Source of the DNA: CmP2 sp052084925
GTDB taxonomy: Bacteria > Actinomycetota > Actinomycetes > Actinomycetales > Micrococcaceae
DNA length: 64,000 nt
Direction: 5' to 3'
Assembly (NCBI GenBank): GCA_052084925.1
Contig: JBQDEV010000002.1
Span: 186,001 to 250,000, forward strand
The position numbers and the translations under genes were made by a program. The notes beneath the pieces were generated by a model. That model was not told the DNA's origin. It made no database searches and was given only the letters and a program-made list of their open reading frames with translations. This document shows, piece by piece, positions 27,677-36,969 of the stretch. Positions within the stretch are counted from its first letter, which is position 1, and every line of letters starts with the position of its first letter.

Positions 27677-28807
27677 TTAGCTGGATGTCCGATAGGTGGG
27701 AGGCCAGCTGCGCCGACCTCGGCCGATGGTGCCGTCGATGCCGCGCTGCAGCCGTTCGGTGAGCAACCCGGTGTGCACCGCCTCGGTGACCACCCGGTTC
27801 CAGAGCGCCGTGCGCCGGACTAATGAGTCCCCGCGACGTCGAGTCAGGGGGATGGCATCGGGGAAGTCGGTGAGACCCAGCTGCTCCACCAGGCCCTCTC
27901 CGATTTCCTGCTCCGTCATGCTGGTGCCGTCGAGCATTCCCCAGATGGCGTTCGCGATCTCGACCGAGGCGGCGTCGAAAACGGTCAGGTCGGCTTCGGG
28001 GCCGAAGGTGCGGTGCACACCCCAGTTGTCGACGTCGACCCACTGTGGCCACAGAAATCCGTCAGCATCCTCGACGGCGTACTGTGCGATCACCGTGGGC
28101 AGGGTGCGGCCGCCCGCCAGCCTGCCAATACCGTGGGCAGTTAGGGTTGCCAGGGCGTCGGCGCGATTGATGGGGTAGGCGTCGTCAAGGAACCGGCGCA
28201 CATTGTCTTGACCGTGGGCGCCGTCAAGAATGACCCGCGCCGGGAGGATCGCCGGCTCTCCCCAGCGCTGGTCGAGCAGGAACTGTGGATGCGGTGCTCC
28301 GCGGTGGTCGTGCTGCGCCCAGCCAGTGAGTCGCAGCGCCTGGTCGATCTCCTCGAACGACTCGGCCAACTGATCGACCACCTTCTCGAAGGCGCCCAGC
28401 TGTGCCTCTGAGACGCGCGATGGTGCCACCGCGGACATCGTGTACCTGCTGTCGTAGGCGATCTCCTGGCGCCGCTGCTGAGCATCGGCCACGGCGGTGG
28501 CATAGGAGCGCACCAGGGGATTCGACTCATCGAGCCAGGCCGGGGTCGCCAGTGCGCGCTGGGGGTCTGCTTCATGCTGGCCCACATGGGTGCACAGCGC
28601 CTGGAACCGGTGGTCTAGTTTGGCCCAGTGGCGTCGACGGTTCTCATTCTGCTGTGCCGAGTCCTGCCACGCGATGAAGCCCCAGATCGCGATACCCACG
28701 ACAATGAGCCCGAGCACGATGTACCAGTACTGGATCAGCAGCCCGAGCAGCACCATCGCGATGAAGATGCCGAAGCAACCGCCGCCGCCTCCTCCACCAC
28801 CCTTCAT
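27677..28807 (-). CDS. Membrane-anchored protein of unknown function, paralog of the 26012-27190 product
   Basis: A 376-residue protein opening MKGGGGGGGGCFG, then a long hydrophobic region (about 11-45) able to form one or two helices, then a soluble domain. It shares the block order described for the 26012 product, including SNPLVR, QFLLDQRWGEPA, DGFLWP, RTFGPEADL, EIANAIWG and a C-terminal WPPTYR. No known fold is recognised. The Gly run before Cys10 is not a lipobox. GGAAGGA precedes the ATG. It is the first gene of the three-gene group and diverges from the methyltransferase. Confidence 0.75.
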   Translation of the reverse strand: MKGGGGGGGGCFGIFIAMVLLGLLIQYWYIVLGLIVVGIAIWGFIAWQDSAQQNENRRRHWAKLDHRFQALCTHVGQHEADPQRALATPAWLDESNPLVRSYATAVADAQQRRQEIAYDSRYTMSAVAPSRVSEAQLGAFEKVVDQLAESFEEIDQALRLTGWAQHDHRGAPHPQFLLDQRWGEPAILPARVILDGAHGQDNVRRFLDDAYPINRADALATLTAHGIGRLAGGRTLPTVIAQYAVEDADGFLWPQWVDVDNWGVHRTFGPEADLTVFDAASVEIANAIWGMLDGTSMTEQEIGEGLVEQLGLTDFPDAIPLTRRRGDSLVRRTALWNRVVTEAVHTGLLTERLQRGIDGTIGRGRRSWPPTYRTSS

Positions 28808-28897
28808 GAGGTGTCCTTCCGCTCAACAGAGATATCGATGCCTCAAGTCTGCCCGTTCGATAGGACACGATAAGCAATCGTCACTACTGTGGAGCAC

Positions 28898-29662
28898 ATG
28901 GATAACAGTGCCTATGAGCGAACGAGTGTCGCCCGGACGTACGACGTCGAGAACAGCGGGCGGTGGGACGTCGACTTCTACCTCGCCCTGGCCCAGGAGC
29001 TCAGCGACGGTAACCCCGATTTCGGCGTCCTGGATATTGGTTGCGGCACCGGAGCCCTGGGCGTTGAATTCGCTGGGCTGGGGCTGCGGGTGACCGGCGT
29101 CGATCCTGCCGAAGCCATGCTGGAGGTCGCCCGACACCGTGCCGGCGGAGACGCAGTGACCTGGATCCGGGGCTACGCCGAGGACGCACCTTCCTCGAAT
29201 GCGGACTTGGCGGTGATGACCGGGCATGTGGCCCAGTACTTCCTACAGCACGAGGACTGGACGGCTCTGGCAGAGCAGGCTCATCGGGCGCTGCGCCCCG
29301 GTGGGCGACTCGTTTTCGAGAGCCGCAACCCCGAGGACCGGGCCTGGGAACGCTGGACTCCCGAACGCACCCGCAACAGCTATCCACACCCGGACGGCGG
29401 CCAGTTCACCTCCTGGGTCGAATCGGTCTCCGTGGACGACACAGATCCCGACGGCATCCTCGAGACGCACCGCGGGGTGAGCGAGTATCCGGACGGAACG
29501 CGCAGCGAGGATCTGGAGACGCTGCGGTTCCGCCCGCTCGGCCGACTCATCGAACCACTGGAGCGGGCCGGGTTCGTCGTCGAGCGCCTTTTTGGTGACT
29601 GGTCCCGCGGTCCAGTCGTGGAAGACAGCGTCGAATACATCGTCGTGGCCCGCCGCCGCTGA
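28898..29662 (+). CDS. Class I SAM-dependent methyltransferase
   Basis: A 254-residue methyltransferase. Motif I is VLDIGCGTGALGVEFA, the motif II acidic loop is VTGVDPAEAMLE, and the post-motif LRPGGRLVFESRN is present. The substrate is unknown. ATG 28898 lies 7 nt after TACTGT (28885-28890), matching the leaderless pattern seen elsewhere in this window; GTG 28889 is the alternative. Confidence 0.85.
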   Translation: MDNSAYERTSVARTYDVENSGRWDVDFYLALAQELSDGNPDFGVLDIGCGTGALGVEFAGLGLRVTGVDPAEAMLEVARHRAGGDAVTWIRGYAEDAPSSNADLAVMTGHVAQYFLQHEDWTALAEQAHRALRPGGRLVFESRNPEDRAWERWTPERTRNSYPHPDGGQFTSWVESVSVDDTDPDGILETHRGVSEYPDGTRSEDLETLRFRPLGRLIEPLERAGFVVERLFGDWSRGPVVEDSVEYIVVARRR

Positions 29663-29685
29663 GCACGGGCCGGAGTTGTCGGGAA

Positions 29686-30723
29686 CTATTTCCAGCCCAG
29701 CAGCCGGAACACCTCCACCCAGCCCTCGAAAAGGTGCCGGTTGAACTCGACGCCGAGCTGATTGGGGTTGGCGAACAACACCCAGTCGGCAGACTTCACG
29801 GCCTCGTCCTTGCTGAGCATCTCGGCCAGCTGCTCCACGGTGCCCGTATAGGTCGGCCCCGAACGGGCCGGGCTGCCATCTAGGAAGCCAGAGGAATCGG
29901 AGAGCTCCCGCCGTCGTCCGAAACGCATCTCATCTTCGGCCGTTCGGATCGGGAACATAGATCGAGTGACGGCAGTCTTGCCGCCGGTGCCATGACCGGA
30001 CTCGCCGTACGCCTCCAAGTAACGAGCGATCTGATCTGCCTGCTGGACGTGGAAGGGGCGCCCATCATCCTGCAACAGCAGGGTAGAGGAAAGCATGTTG
30101 TAGCCCTGCTGACCTGCAACAACAGCCGAGGGCGTGGAGCCGGAGCCCCACCACAGTCGGTTCAGCAGCCCCGGCGCCTGAGGTTGGACGTTCAGTCGCT
30201 CGACACCATGTGGCGCCCATCCAGAGGACGGGTCGGCATGGGCGACGGGGGTGCCGGCCAGCGCCTCACGGATCCGCAGGCCGCGCTGTTGGGCGAGCTG
30301 TGACCAGGTTTGACCGGGCTCAAGATCGTAGCCGAACTGGTGCTGCCCATCGCGGGCCGCCTCGGGTGAACCGCGCGAAATGCCCAACTCGAGTCGGCCG
30401 CCGGCGATGAGGTCGGTGGTGGCGGCTTCCTCTGCGAAATACAGCGGGTTCTCGTAGCGCAGATCGATGACGCCGGTGCCGAGGTGAATGGTGGAGGTCC
30501 GGGCCGCCATCGCGGCCAGGGTGGGGAACGGGGCCGAGAGCATGTCCTGGAAGTGGTGGGAGCGGATCCAGGCGCCGTCGAGCCCGACCTCCTCTGCAGC
30601 GACGGTCATCTCGATCTGGTCGTTCAGGGTCGCGGCGGCGTCCGGGGTGTGGGAGCCGGGCACGTGATTCCAGTGGCCGAAATTCAGGAATCCCAGCTTT
30701 TTGGGGGTCTCAGTCATGCTCAT
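29686..30723 (-). CDS. LLM-class flavin-dependent oxidoreductase
   Basis: A 345-residue luciferase-like monooxygenase or F420/FMN oxidoreductase with a TIM-barrel pattern: LGFLNFGHW, DGAWIRSHHFQD, IHLGTGVIDLRYENPLYFAEEAATTDLIAGGRLELGISRGSPEAA. It belongs to the group with a MsnO8-like or alkanal-type active site. The substrate is unknown. It is divergent from a TetR gene across a 118-bp region with a strong inverted repeat, so it may be under that regulator. A second ATG at 30717 is possible. Confidence 0.86.
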   Translation of the reverse strand: MSMTETPKKLGFLNFGHWNHVPGSHTPDAAATLNDQIEMTVAAEEVGLDGAWIRSHHFQDMLSAPFPTLAAMAARTSTIHLGTGVIDLRYENPLYFAEEAATTDLIAGGRLELGISRGSPEAARDGQHQFGYDLEPGQTWSQLAQQRGLRIREALAGTPVAHADPSSGWAPHGVERLNVQPQAPGLLNRLWWGSGSTPSAVVAGQQGYNMLSSTLLLQDDGRPFHVQQADQIARYLEAYGESGHGTGGKTAVTRSMFPIRTAEDEMRFGRRRELSDSSGFLDGSPARSGPTYTGTVEQLAEMLSKDEAVKSADWVLFANPNQLGVEFNRHLFEGWVEVFRLLGWK

Positions 30724-30797
30724 CCCAACTGTTCAAAACTGAACTGTATTCCCATGCCGAAGTGCAACTTGGCGTCGACCGAGCAGTGGTTGTATTC

Positions 30798-30828
30798 TTT
30801 ACACCTGTAAGTGATTGACAGGTGTAAA
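30798..30828. promoter_or_regulatory. Probable TetR operator, perfect 11-bp inverted repeat
   Basis: TTTACACCTGT and ACAGGTGTAAA are exact reverse complements separated by 9 nt. The site lies 13 bp before the TetR start in the divergent region between the LLM oxidoreductase and tetR-yhgE. Length and placement fit autoregulation by the adjacent TetR protein. Confidence 0.75.
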
Positions 30829-30841
30829 GCAGGGGGAGTGA

Positions 30842-31528
30842 ATGTCGGTCGAACCGATGGATCACCAGGGCATGACGCGAGCTGCAGAGATGGCAGTGGA
30901 TATCCGATTGCAACGATCCCGCGACGCCATGATTGTGGCGGTGGATGAGCTGATTGCCTCCGGTGCAGGGCTGGAGCAGATCAGCGTTACCGATGTGGTG
31001 CGCCGTGCGGGGGTTTCGCGTCCGACGTTCTACAAGCAGTTCGCCGATGTCGCGGAACTGCTGCGCGCTTCGGCGATGACCCGGATGACGGCGATGTTTG
31101 AGCGTGCAGCAGATGCCGGGGTTCAAGCGTCGTGGTCCGATTTCATGACGCGCACCTTCCGCACCCTGCTGACCGAGCTGGTCTCGGATGGCCGGTACTA
31201 CCTGACCGCGTTGAAGGCCTCGCCGGAGCTGCTCAGTCATGAAGTGACCCTACTGCTCGCCGACCGCCTCGTGAACTACTCGCCGCTGGGGGAGTCACTG
31301 CGCTCGGCCAGCGGGCCGGTCACCCCGGAACAGCGTGCGGAATTTCTGGCCGCGGGAATCGTGTGGCAGGCGCGAGCTTGGTTGCAACAGGTCACCTGTG
31401 CCGAGCTGAGCCCCGCCGACCTCGAGAGCGCCATCGAGCAGGAAATGCTGATTCTGACAGCCCTGCTGTTCGACGCCACTGGAATTAACCGAGACAGCAC
31501 CGATCTGAATGCAGGAGACTATCGCTGA
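30842..31528 (+). CDS. TetR/AcrR-family transcriptional regulator
   Basis: A 228-residue repressor. The N-terminal HTH reads ISVTDVVRRAGVSRPTFYKQFADVAELL at about residues 47-74, and a variable C-terminal ligand domain follows. It overlaps the membrane protein gene by TGATG, so it probably controls that gene and itself through the inverted repeat at 30798-30828. GGGGGAG precedes the ATG. The inducer is unknown. Confidence 0.9.
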   Translation: MSVEPMDHQGMTRAAEMAVDIRLQRSRDAMIVAVDELIASGAGLEQISVTDVVRRAGVSRPTFYKQFADVAELLRASAMTRMTAMFERAADAGVQASWSDFMTRTFRTLLTELVSDGRYYLTALKASPELLSHEVTLLLADRLVNYSPLGESLRSASGPVTPEQRAEFLAAGIVWQARAWLQQVTCAELSPADLESAIEQEMLILTALLFDATGINRDSTDLNAGDYR

Positions 31529-34176
31529 TGCTCGCGAAACTTCGAACCATCCCTGCCTCGGCGTGGATCAAGACCGTGGTGGTGCTGACTGGCATCGCGC
31601 TGGTGCCGGTGATCTACGCTGGTGCCCTGACCTGGGCCAACGCTGACCCCATGGACCGCCTCGATCGGATTCCGGCGGCCATCGTCAATCTGGACGAGCC
31701 CGCGGAACAGTCATCGTCGACGGGCTCAGACTCCGAGCCAACCACTCTGACCCTGGGCGACGACCTGACCACCGAGCTGCTGGACTCGGAGGAGTCGCAG
31801 AATTTTGACTGGTCGGTCATGGGGGCCGATGAAGCTTCCGAGGCGCTCGCCGAGGCCGAGGTCTACGCGGTGCTCACCATTCCGGAGGATTTCTCTGCGG
31901 CCGCGGCATCCCTGGGTGCCGACGACCCGAAGGACGCGCTGGCCTCGCAGCTCGACATCACCACGAACGACGGAACCAACCTCATTGCCGGCAACATGGC
32001 CAGCAGCGTGGGCCGGGTCGTGGCCGACACGGTGCGCTCACAGATCTCCGAGGAGTACCTCGACACCATCTATGTCGGATTCACCACCATTCACGACCAG
32101 GTCTCCGACGCCGCCGACGGCGCCGCTGAGCTCTCCAACGGCACATCGACCGCACACGATGGCTCCGCCGACCTGGTGGTGGGACTGAACGAGCTGGGCA
32201 GTGGCGCCTCCACGTTGGCCTCCGGTGCCGCAGATCTGGCCGCCGGTGCGCACGAGGCCCAGGACGGCGCGAATCGACTGGCCACCGGCAGCTCCGCCCT
32301 CGATGACGGTGCGCAGCAATTACGCGGCGGTGCCTCCGAGCTCTCCGGCGGACTGAGCACCCTCGCCGAGGGAGTGAGCGATGCCGATGCGGGTGCGAAA
32401 ACGCTGCGCGACGGGGCCTCCGAAGCCAACGATGCGGCTGAGCAATTGTCCTCCGGTCTCGGGCAGATCAATGACGAGGTCTCCGGACTTCCGGACACCC
32501 TCGACGGCTTCGTCGAGGAGGCACAAAAATTCGCCGACTCCGGAAACCAGCTGGTCGAGGGCCACCGGCAGATCCGTGACGATCTCGACACCGTCACCTC
32601 CGCCGGCACCGCAGCCGACGAACGGGCCGCCGCGGCGACCTCGGCGGCGCAGCAGGTCCAGGAGCAGACCTCGACGCTGTCGACGACGGCGGACGAATTG
32701 GCCGTCGGCCTGCAGAACTGGGACGCCCTCACGGAGCCAGAACGTGCAGAGCTGATCTCCGGCGCCGACCAGGTCGCCTCCGGGCTGCGCGACGTCGACG
32801 CTGGCGTGGGTGAGGTGCTCGGCACCGAGTCTTCCGGCACCGGCCTGGCAGGGGTGCGCACCTCGACCGGACAGCTGGTCGAGAGCGTGGGCACCGTTTC
32901 CACCGGGGTCGATCAGGTGCAGGCCGGGGCTCGTGAGATCACCGAGAACACTCAGAACCTTGACGAGTTGGTGTCCCCGATCCGCGAACGGCTAACCACC
33001 TTGACCGACGGGCTCAGCGCGGCCGATTCCGGCTCCACCGAACTGGCCGCAGGCACGAACCGCCTCCTCACGGGCGCATCAGATCTCAGTGCCGGACTCG
33101 GCGAGCTACGCACCGGCGCGGATGCAGCCGACGATGCCTCGTCGCAACTAGCCGCTGGGACAGGTGAGCTTGCCGAGAACACGACCACCTTGGCCTCCGG
33201 TGCCGGCGAGCTGGCCCACGGCACGAGCACCCTCGCCAACGGGGCCGACCAGCTGGCGGCCGGCAGCGCGAGTCTGGCCGAAAACCTGGGCGTCGCGGAG
33301 GGTGGAGCAACGGACCTGCGTTCCGGGCTCAACGAGCTGAACTCCGGGGCCGACGAGCTGCACACCGGACTCGACGACGGCGCCAGCGAGATCCCTTCCT
33401 ACCGTTCGGATGATTCAGCACATCTCTCCACGGTGGCCGCCGATCCGGTATCGGCGTCGATGAATCGCGCCAATGAAGTGCCCAGCTTCGGCCACGGCAT
33501 GGCGGCGTACTTTGTGCCGCTGGCGCTGTGGATCGGCGGGCTGAGTTTCTACTTGATGTTCCCGGCCCTGCGAACGCGAGCTATTCAGTCCCGTCTGCCC
33601 TCCTGGTTGGTCGGGCCGGTGAGCCTGATTCCAGGGCTGATGATGGGTCTGGTGCAGGCGATCCTGGTGTGGTCCATGCTGCGCATCGGACTCGACATCG
33701 AGGCGGTGAACCCGTGGGGTCTCCTCGGGGTGATGTTGCTGGGCAGTCTGGTCTTCGTCAGCATCAACCAAGCTCTCGTCGCCATTCTCGGCAGCCCGGG
33801 GCGATTCCTGGGCCTGATCCTTCTGGTGCTGCAGCTGGCCGCCGCCGGTGCCACCTACCCGGTGCAAACCGCCGCACCGTTCTTCCAGGCCGTGCATTCC
33901 TGGCTACCAATGACCCACCTCGTGGATGCGGTGCGCTCACTGATCGCCGGCGGCGGATACGGTGTCGGCTCGGCCGTGGGATGGCTACTGCTGTGGTGGG
34001 CCGTGGCGCTCGCCCTCACGATCCTGGCCGGGGTGCTGCGCTGCCACGGGCTACGGGAAACCGCGGATGAGGTCGAAACGGCACCCGCTTTGGGGGTGTC
34101 CCTGTTGGAAGAGCACCTCGATGACTCCGCCGAAGATCCCGCCGGGCCGAAGTCATCCGAGCATCTCCGTTCCTGA
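31528..34176 (+). CDS. YhgE/Pip-family membrane protein with DUF-type heptad repeats
   Basis: An 882-residue envelope protein. One N-terminal membrane helix is followed by an extracytoplasmic region to about residue 640, dominated by heptads with Leu and Gly at fixed positions (patterns such as LASGAADLAAGA, LATGSSALDDGA). The C-terminus has about six membrane helices ending in an ABC-2-permease-like domain. The YhgE/phage-infection-protein family includes a Lactococcus phage receptor and EsaA-like type VII secretion parts. No type VII genes are visible nearby. It is coupled to tetR, suggesting an inducible export or stress function. Confidence 0.86.
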   Translation: MLAKLRTIPASAWIKTVVVLTGIALVPVIYAGALTWANADPMDRLDRIPAAIVNLDEPAEQSSSTGSDSEPTTLTLGDDLTTELLDSEESQNFDWSVMGADEASEALAEAEVYAVLTIPEDFSAAAASLGADDPKDALASQLDITTNDGTNLIAGNMASSVGRVVADTVRSQISEEYLDTIYVGFTTIHDQVSDAADGAAELSNGTSTAHDGSADLVVGLNELGSGASTLASGAADLAAGAHEAQDGANRLATGSSALDDGAQQLRGGASELSGGLSTLAEGVSDADAGAKTLRDGASEANDAAEQLSSGLGQINDEVSGLPDTLDGFVEEAQKFADSGNQLVEGHRQIRDDLDTVTSAGTAADERAAAATSAAQQVQEQTSTLSTTADELAVGLQNWDALTEPERAELISGADQVASGLRDVDAGVGEVLGTESSGTGLAGVRTSTGQLVESVGTVSTGVDQVQAGAREITENTQNLDELVSPIRERLTTLTDGLSAADSGSTELAAGTNRLLTGASDLSAGLGELRTGADAADDASSQLAAGTGELAENTTTLASGAGELAHGTSTLANGADQLAAGSASLAENLGVAEGGATDLRSGLNELNSGADELHTGLDDGASEIPSYRSDDSAHLSTVAADPVSASMNRANEVPSFGHGMAAYFVPLALWIGGLSFYLMFPALRTRAIQSRLPSWLVGPVSLIPGLMMGLVQAILVWSMLRIGLDIEAVNPWGLLGVMLLGSLVFVSINQALVAILGSPGRFLGLILLVLQLAAAGATYPVQTAAPFFQAVHSWLPMTHLVDAVRSLIAGGGYGVGSAVGWLLLWWAVALALTILAGVLRCHGLRETADEVETAPALGVSLLEEHLDDSAEDPAGPKSSEHLRS

Positions 34177-34216
34177 AACGGGGCACCGCGGACCCGGCTC
34201 TGGTTAGACTGCCTGG

Positions 34217-34879
34217 GTGACCAGCCCACGCCTCGATGCCGTTCACCGCGCCCTCGACCAGAATGACGCCGTCGTCGTGCGCGAGCTCGCCCATGATGCG
34301 CTAGGCACTGACGAGCTCGACGACGTGTTGGCCGCGCTAGCCGGCCGTGCCGGGGACCGCGGCGACTTGCCTCTCGAACCGGGCGCGCGGCAGCTGGCGC
34401 TGGACGTGCTGCTGGAGACCCTCGACGCCTCGGGGGTGATCCGCCGTTTCGCCGGTGCCGCGCTGCTGGACCACAGCGCGGTCGACGATGTCAGCCAGGA
34501 CGCTTTGATCTCTATTGCCTCCTCGATCGACTCCTACACCGGGCGCGGCAAGGTCACCAGCTGGGTGCACACCATCGTGCGAAACCGGGTGGTCGACCAC
34601 CTGCGCCGCCAGCGCTCCACCGCACCCCTCGACGACGACGTGGCCCCGGCGGCCCGGATGAGCTCGATCATCGCCACCCGGGCCACCGTGCGCCAGATCC
34701 TCGAGGAATTACCCGAGCTCTACCGCGACGCCCTGGTGCTGCGCGACATCGAAGGCCACAGCTACGCCGAGGTCGCCGAGAAGCTCCAGCGCCCCACCGG
34801 CACCGTGAAGGCCCAGATTAATCGTGGCCGTGCCCTGGTGGCCGCACGGTTGCGCGAAACCGACGGAGAGCGTGCATGA
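34217..34879 (+). CDS. RNA polymerase sigma factor, ECF subfamily
   Basis: A 220-residue sigma-70 family protein. Region 2 is at about 85-140 (VDDVSQDALISIASSIDSYTGRGKVTSWVHTIVRNRVVDHLRRQRS). Region 4 is at 165-215 (ELPELYRDALVLRDIEGHSYAEVAEKLQRPTGTVKAQINRGRALV). A 75-residue N-terminal extension precedes region 2. The GTG start follows TAGACT by 6 nt, a leaderless arrangement. It overlaps the kinase gene by ATGA; the kinase may regulate it in place of an anti-sigma factor. Confidence 0.9.
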   Translation: MTSPRLDAVHRALDQNDAVVVRELAHDALGTDELDDVLAALAGRAGDRGDLPLEPGARQLALDVLLETLDASGVIRRFAGAALLDHSAVDDVSQDALISIASSIDSYTGRGKVTSWVHTIVRNRVVDHLRRQRSTAPLDDDVAPAARMSSIIATRATVRQILEELPELYRDALVLRDIEGHSYAEVAEKLQRPTGTVKAQINRGRALVAARLRETDGERA

Positions 34880-36132
34880 CGGCGGAGCTGGGGCGCTACC
34901 GGATGCAGGACGTCGTGGGCGTAGGCTCCTTCGCCACCGTGCACCGGGCGGCGGATGAGTTGCTCGAAGACACCGTCGTGGTGAAGATCCTGGCCGAAAA
35001 CCACTCCCTGAACCCGGAGATCCGGGAGCGCTTCATCGCCGAGGGACGCAGCCTGCGCAAGGTCGCCAGCCGCCACGTGGTCACCGTGCACGACATCGGC
35101 GAGTCGGCCCGACAGCAGCCCTACCTGGTGCTGGAATATGCCGATCGCGGCTCCTTGGCCGAACGGGTCCACACTCTGCGCTCGCGGGGGTGGCGAGCCA
35201 GCGCCCAGGATGTGCTCTCGGTGGCTCGGCCCCTGGCCGCTGCGTTGGATGCGGTGCACCGCGCCCAGCTGGTGCACCGTGATCTCAGCCCCGGCAACCT
35301 GCTGCTGACCAGTGACTATGGTGCCGAAGGATACGACGAAGACGTCCCCGTCCCCGGGCTCGCCCCTGCAACCGAGTTGGTCACCAGCGATGAGCGGCTG
35401 CTGGTGGCCGACCTGGGGATGTGCAAGGACCTGGCGCTGAATTCCGGGCTCACCGTTTCGGGTGGCACCTCAGGGTTCCGTCCACCAGAGCAGTCCGGAC
35501 CGGGGCTCGTGGACACCCGCGCCGACATCTGGGCCGCTAGCGCGCTGCTGGCCTGGCTCACCGAGGGCTCGGCTCTGCCCGGCGCGTTCACCCGGGCGCT
35601 CCGCCATGGCATGCAGACCAAACCGGAGCGACGACCTCAGACCATCACCGCGTGGCTGGCCGAGATCGAGGACGCCCTGCGCCCCGCACCCCCTGAACCG
35701 TCATCGCCTCCGCAGTCCGCGACCGGTGCGGTCCCGGAAGAACAGGCCGGATCGCCGGCCCGGGGGAGCGGGCGTCGCTGGCGCTTGATGTCCATCGTGG
35801 CTGGCGCGCTCGCCGTCCTCGCTCTGGTGATCGGCGTCGTCATCGGGGTGAGCCTGGGTGGCGATGACGCGCCGGTGGCCGAAGCCGACGGTGCGTCCAT
35901 CGCGATTTCCGGACCGCAGGAAGTCCACGTGGGGGAGGTCGTCACCCTGACCGCCGAGACTGACGGCGTGGACAGCTGGGCCTGGTCCCTGCCGACGGGC
36001 CGGTCTGTCGCTGACGAGACGGAAACCACGCTCACCGCCACCTCGGCCGGCGACACTGTGGTGGTGCTCCGCGCGCGGGTTCCCGGTGGTCCGGAGCTGG
36101 AAACTCGCCACCACATTCGGGTGGTCGAATAG
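34876..36132 (+). CDS. Membrane-anchored serine/threonine protein kinase (STPK) with Ig/PKD-like extracellular domain
   Basis: A 418-residue protein. The kinase domain (about 6-270) has a Gly-rich loop VGVGSFATVH, ATP lysine K37 in VVVKIL, catalytic loop HRDLSPGN (134-141) and metal loop DLG (179-181). Ser138 replaces the usual Lys of HRDLKPxN, and DLG replaces DFG, so activity could be altered. One membrane helix at about 295-318 is followed by a 95-residue extracellular beta-rich domain resembling PKD/Ig folds. It is translationally coupled to the upstream sigma factor and precedes the lipoprotein/OmpA cluster, implying envelope sensing. Confidence 0.86.
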   Translation: MTAELGRYRMQDVVGVGSFATVHRAADELLEDTVVVKILAENHSLNPEIRERFIAEGRSLRKVASRHVVTVHDIGESARQQPYLVLEYADRGSLAERVHTLRSRGWRASAQDVLSVARPLAAALDAVHRAQLVHRDLSPGNLLLTSDYGAEGYDEDVPVPGLAPATELVTSDERLLVADLGMCKDLALNSGLTVSGGTSGFRPPEQSGPGLVDTRADIWAASALLAWLTEGSALPGAFTRALRHGMQTKPERRPQTITAWLAEIEDALRPAPPEPSSPPQSATGAVPEEQAGSPARGSGRRWRLMSIVAGALAVLALVIGVVIGVSLGGDDAPVAEADGASIAISGPQEVHVGEVVTLTAETDGVDSWAWSLPTGRSVADETETTLTATSAGDTVVVLRARVPGGPELETRHHIRVVE

Positions 36133-36234
36133 TGGTCAGAAAAACTTCTGGTCCGAATGCAACTTTTTCTTCCACCCGCACGACTCATAGGTGACAGACA
36201 CTCATCGCCACGGGAATTCAGTAGAAAGGCACAC

Positions 36235-36969
36235 ATGATGCGTAGCTCATCTCTTCGTACTTCACTCTTCGGCGGGACTGCGGTGCTCGCGCTGCTGCTG
36301 ACCGGCTGCTCCACCGATTCCGAACCGGCCGGGTTCACCGAAGCGGACTCCTCCGACTCGACGCAGCGAGCCGACCAGACCGCCGAGCCCACGGACAATA
36401 CTGGGGCTTCCGACGACGTATCCGTCTCCAATTCTCATGAGGAGTCATCCCCGGGACAAAGCGAGCAGAGCCTCATTGACCCCGAGGCCGCCATTGAGAC
36501 CGTGACTTACCCAATCGATTCCCGCGACGTTGAGGGCACCATGACAGTGGGCTTGCACCACTTGAAAGTCCGTGAGAACTCGATGGAGCTACTGCTGACC
36601 TACACCCCAGAATTTGAAGCCTCCGGGGAATACAACCTTTGGGAGTTGCACTCTAGGAACCACTCGATGGTGGCGCCGGCGCTCTACGACCGGGAGAATC
36701 TCAAACGTTACGACATTCTCAGGAACTCAGCGCTGTGGGATTCCCCTGGCGTGTGGGGCAGCCCGAATGCCCAGGTTGATCTCGCCTCCGGTGAGACCCA
36801 GGCCTACTGGGCGAACTTCGCCCCGCCTCAGGACGACATCGACACTATCAACGTCGCGCTCCCCAACGCGCCCGAATTCGAGGACGTACAGATCGCACAG
36901 GATGGCTCCGGTGCGGACACTGCAACGGACGCCTCCTCGGAGGACGCTGCGTCGGAGGATGATTCCTGA
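36235..36969 (+). CDS. Secreted lipoprotein, unknown function
   Basis: A 244-residue protein. It has a signal peptide with lipobox LLTGC (Cys about 24), a Ser/Asp/Glu-rich acidic linker to about 95, then a beta-rich domain (VEGTMTVGLHHLKVRENSMELLLTYTPEF) and another acidic tail. The opening after the Cys, STDSEPAGFTEAD, resembles the lipoprotein fragment at 37606 (SSGSEPAGFTDGS), so the two N-termini are related. AGAAAGG precedes ATG 36235. It overlaps the next gene by one base (TGATG). Confidence 0.8.
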   Translation: MMRSSSLRTSLFGGTAVLALLLTGCSTDSEPAGFTEADSSDSTQRADQTAEPTDNTGASDDVSVSNSHEESSPGQSEQSLIDPEAAIETVTYPIDSRDVEGTMTVGLHHLKVRENSMELLLTYTPEFEASGEYNLWELHSRNHSMVAPALYDRENLKRYDILRNSALWDSPGVWGSPNAQVDLASGETQAYWANFAPPQDDIDTINVALPNAPEFEDVQIAQDGSGADTATDASSEDAASEDDS

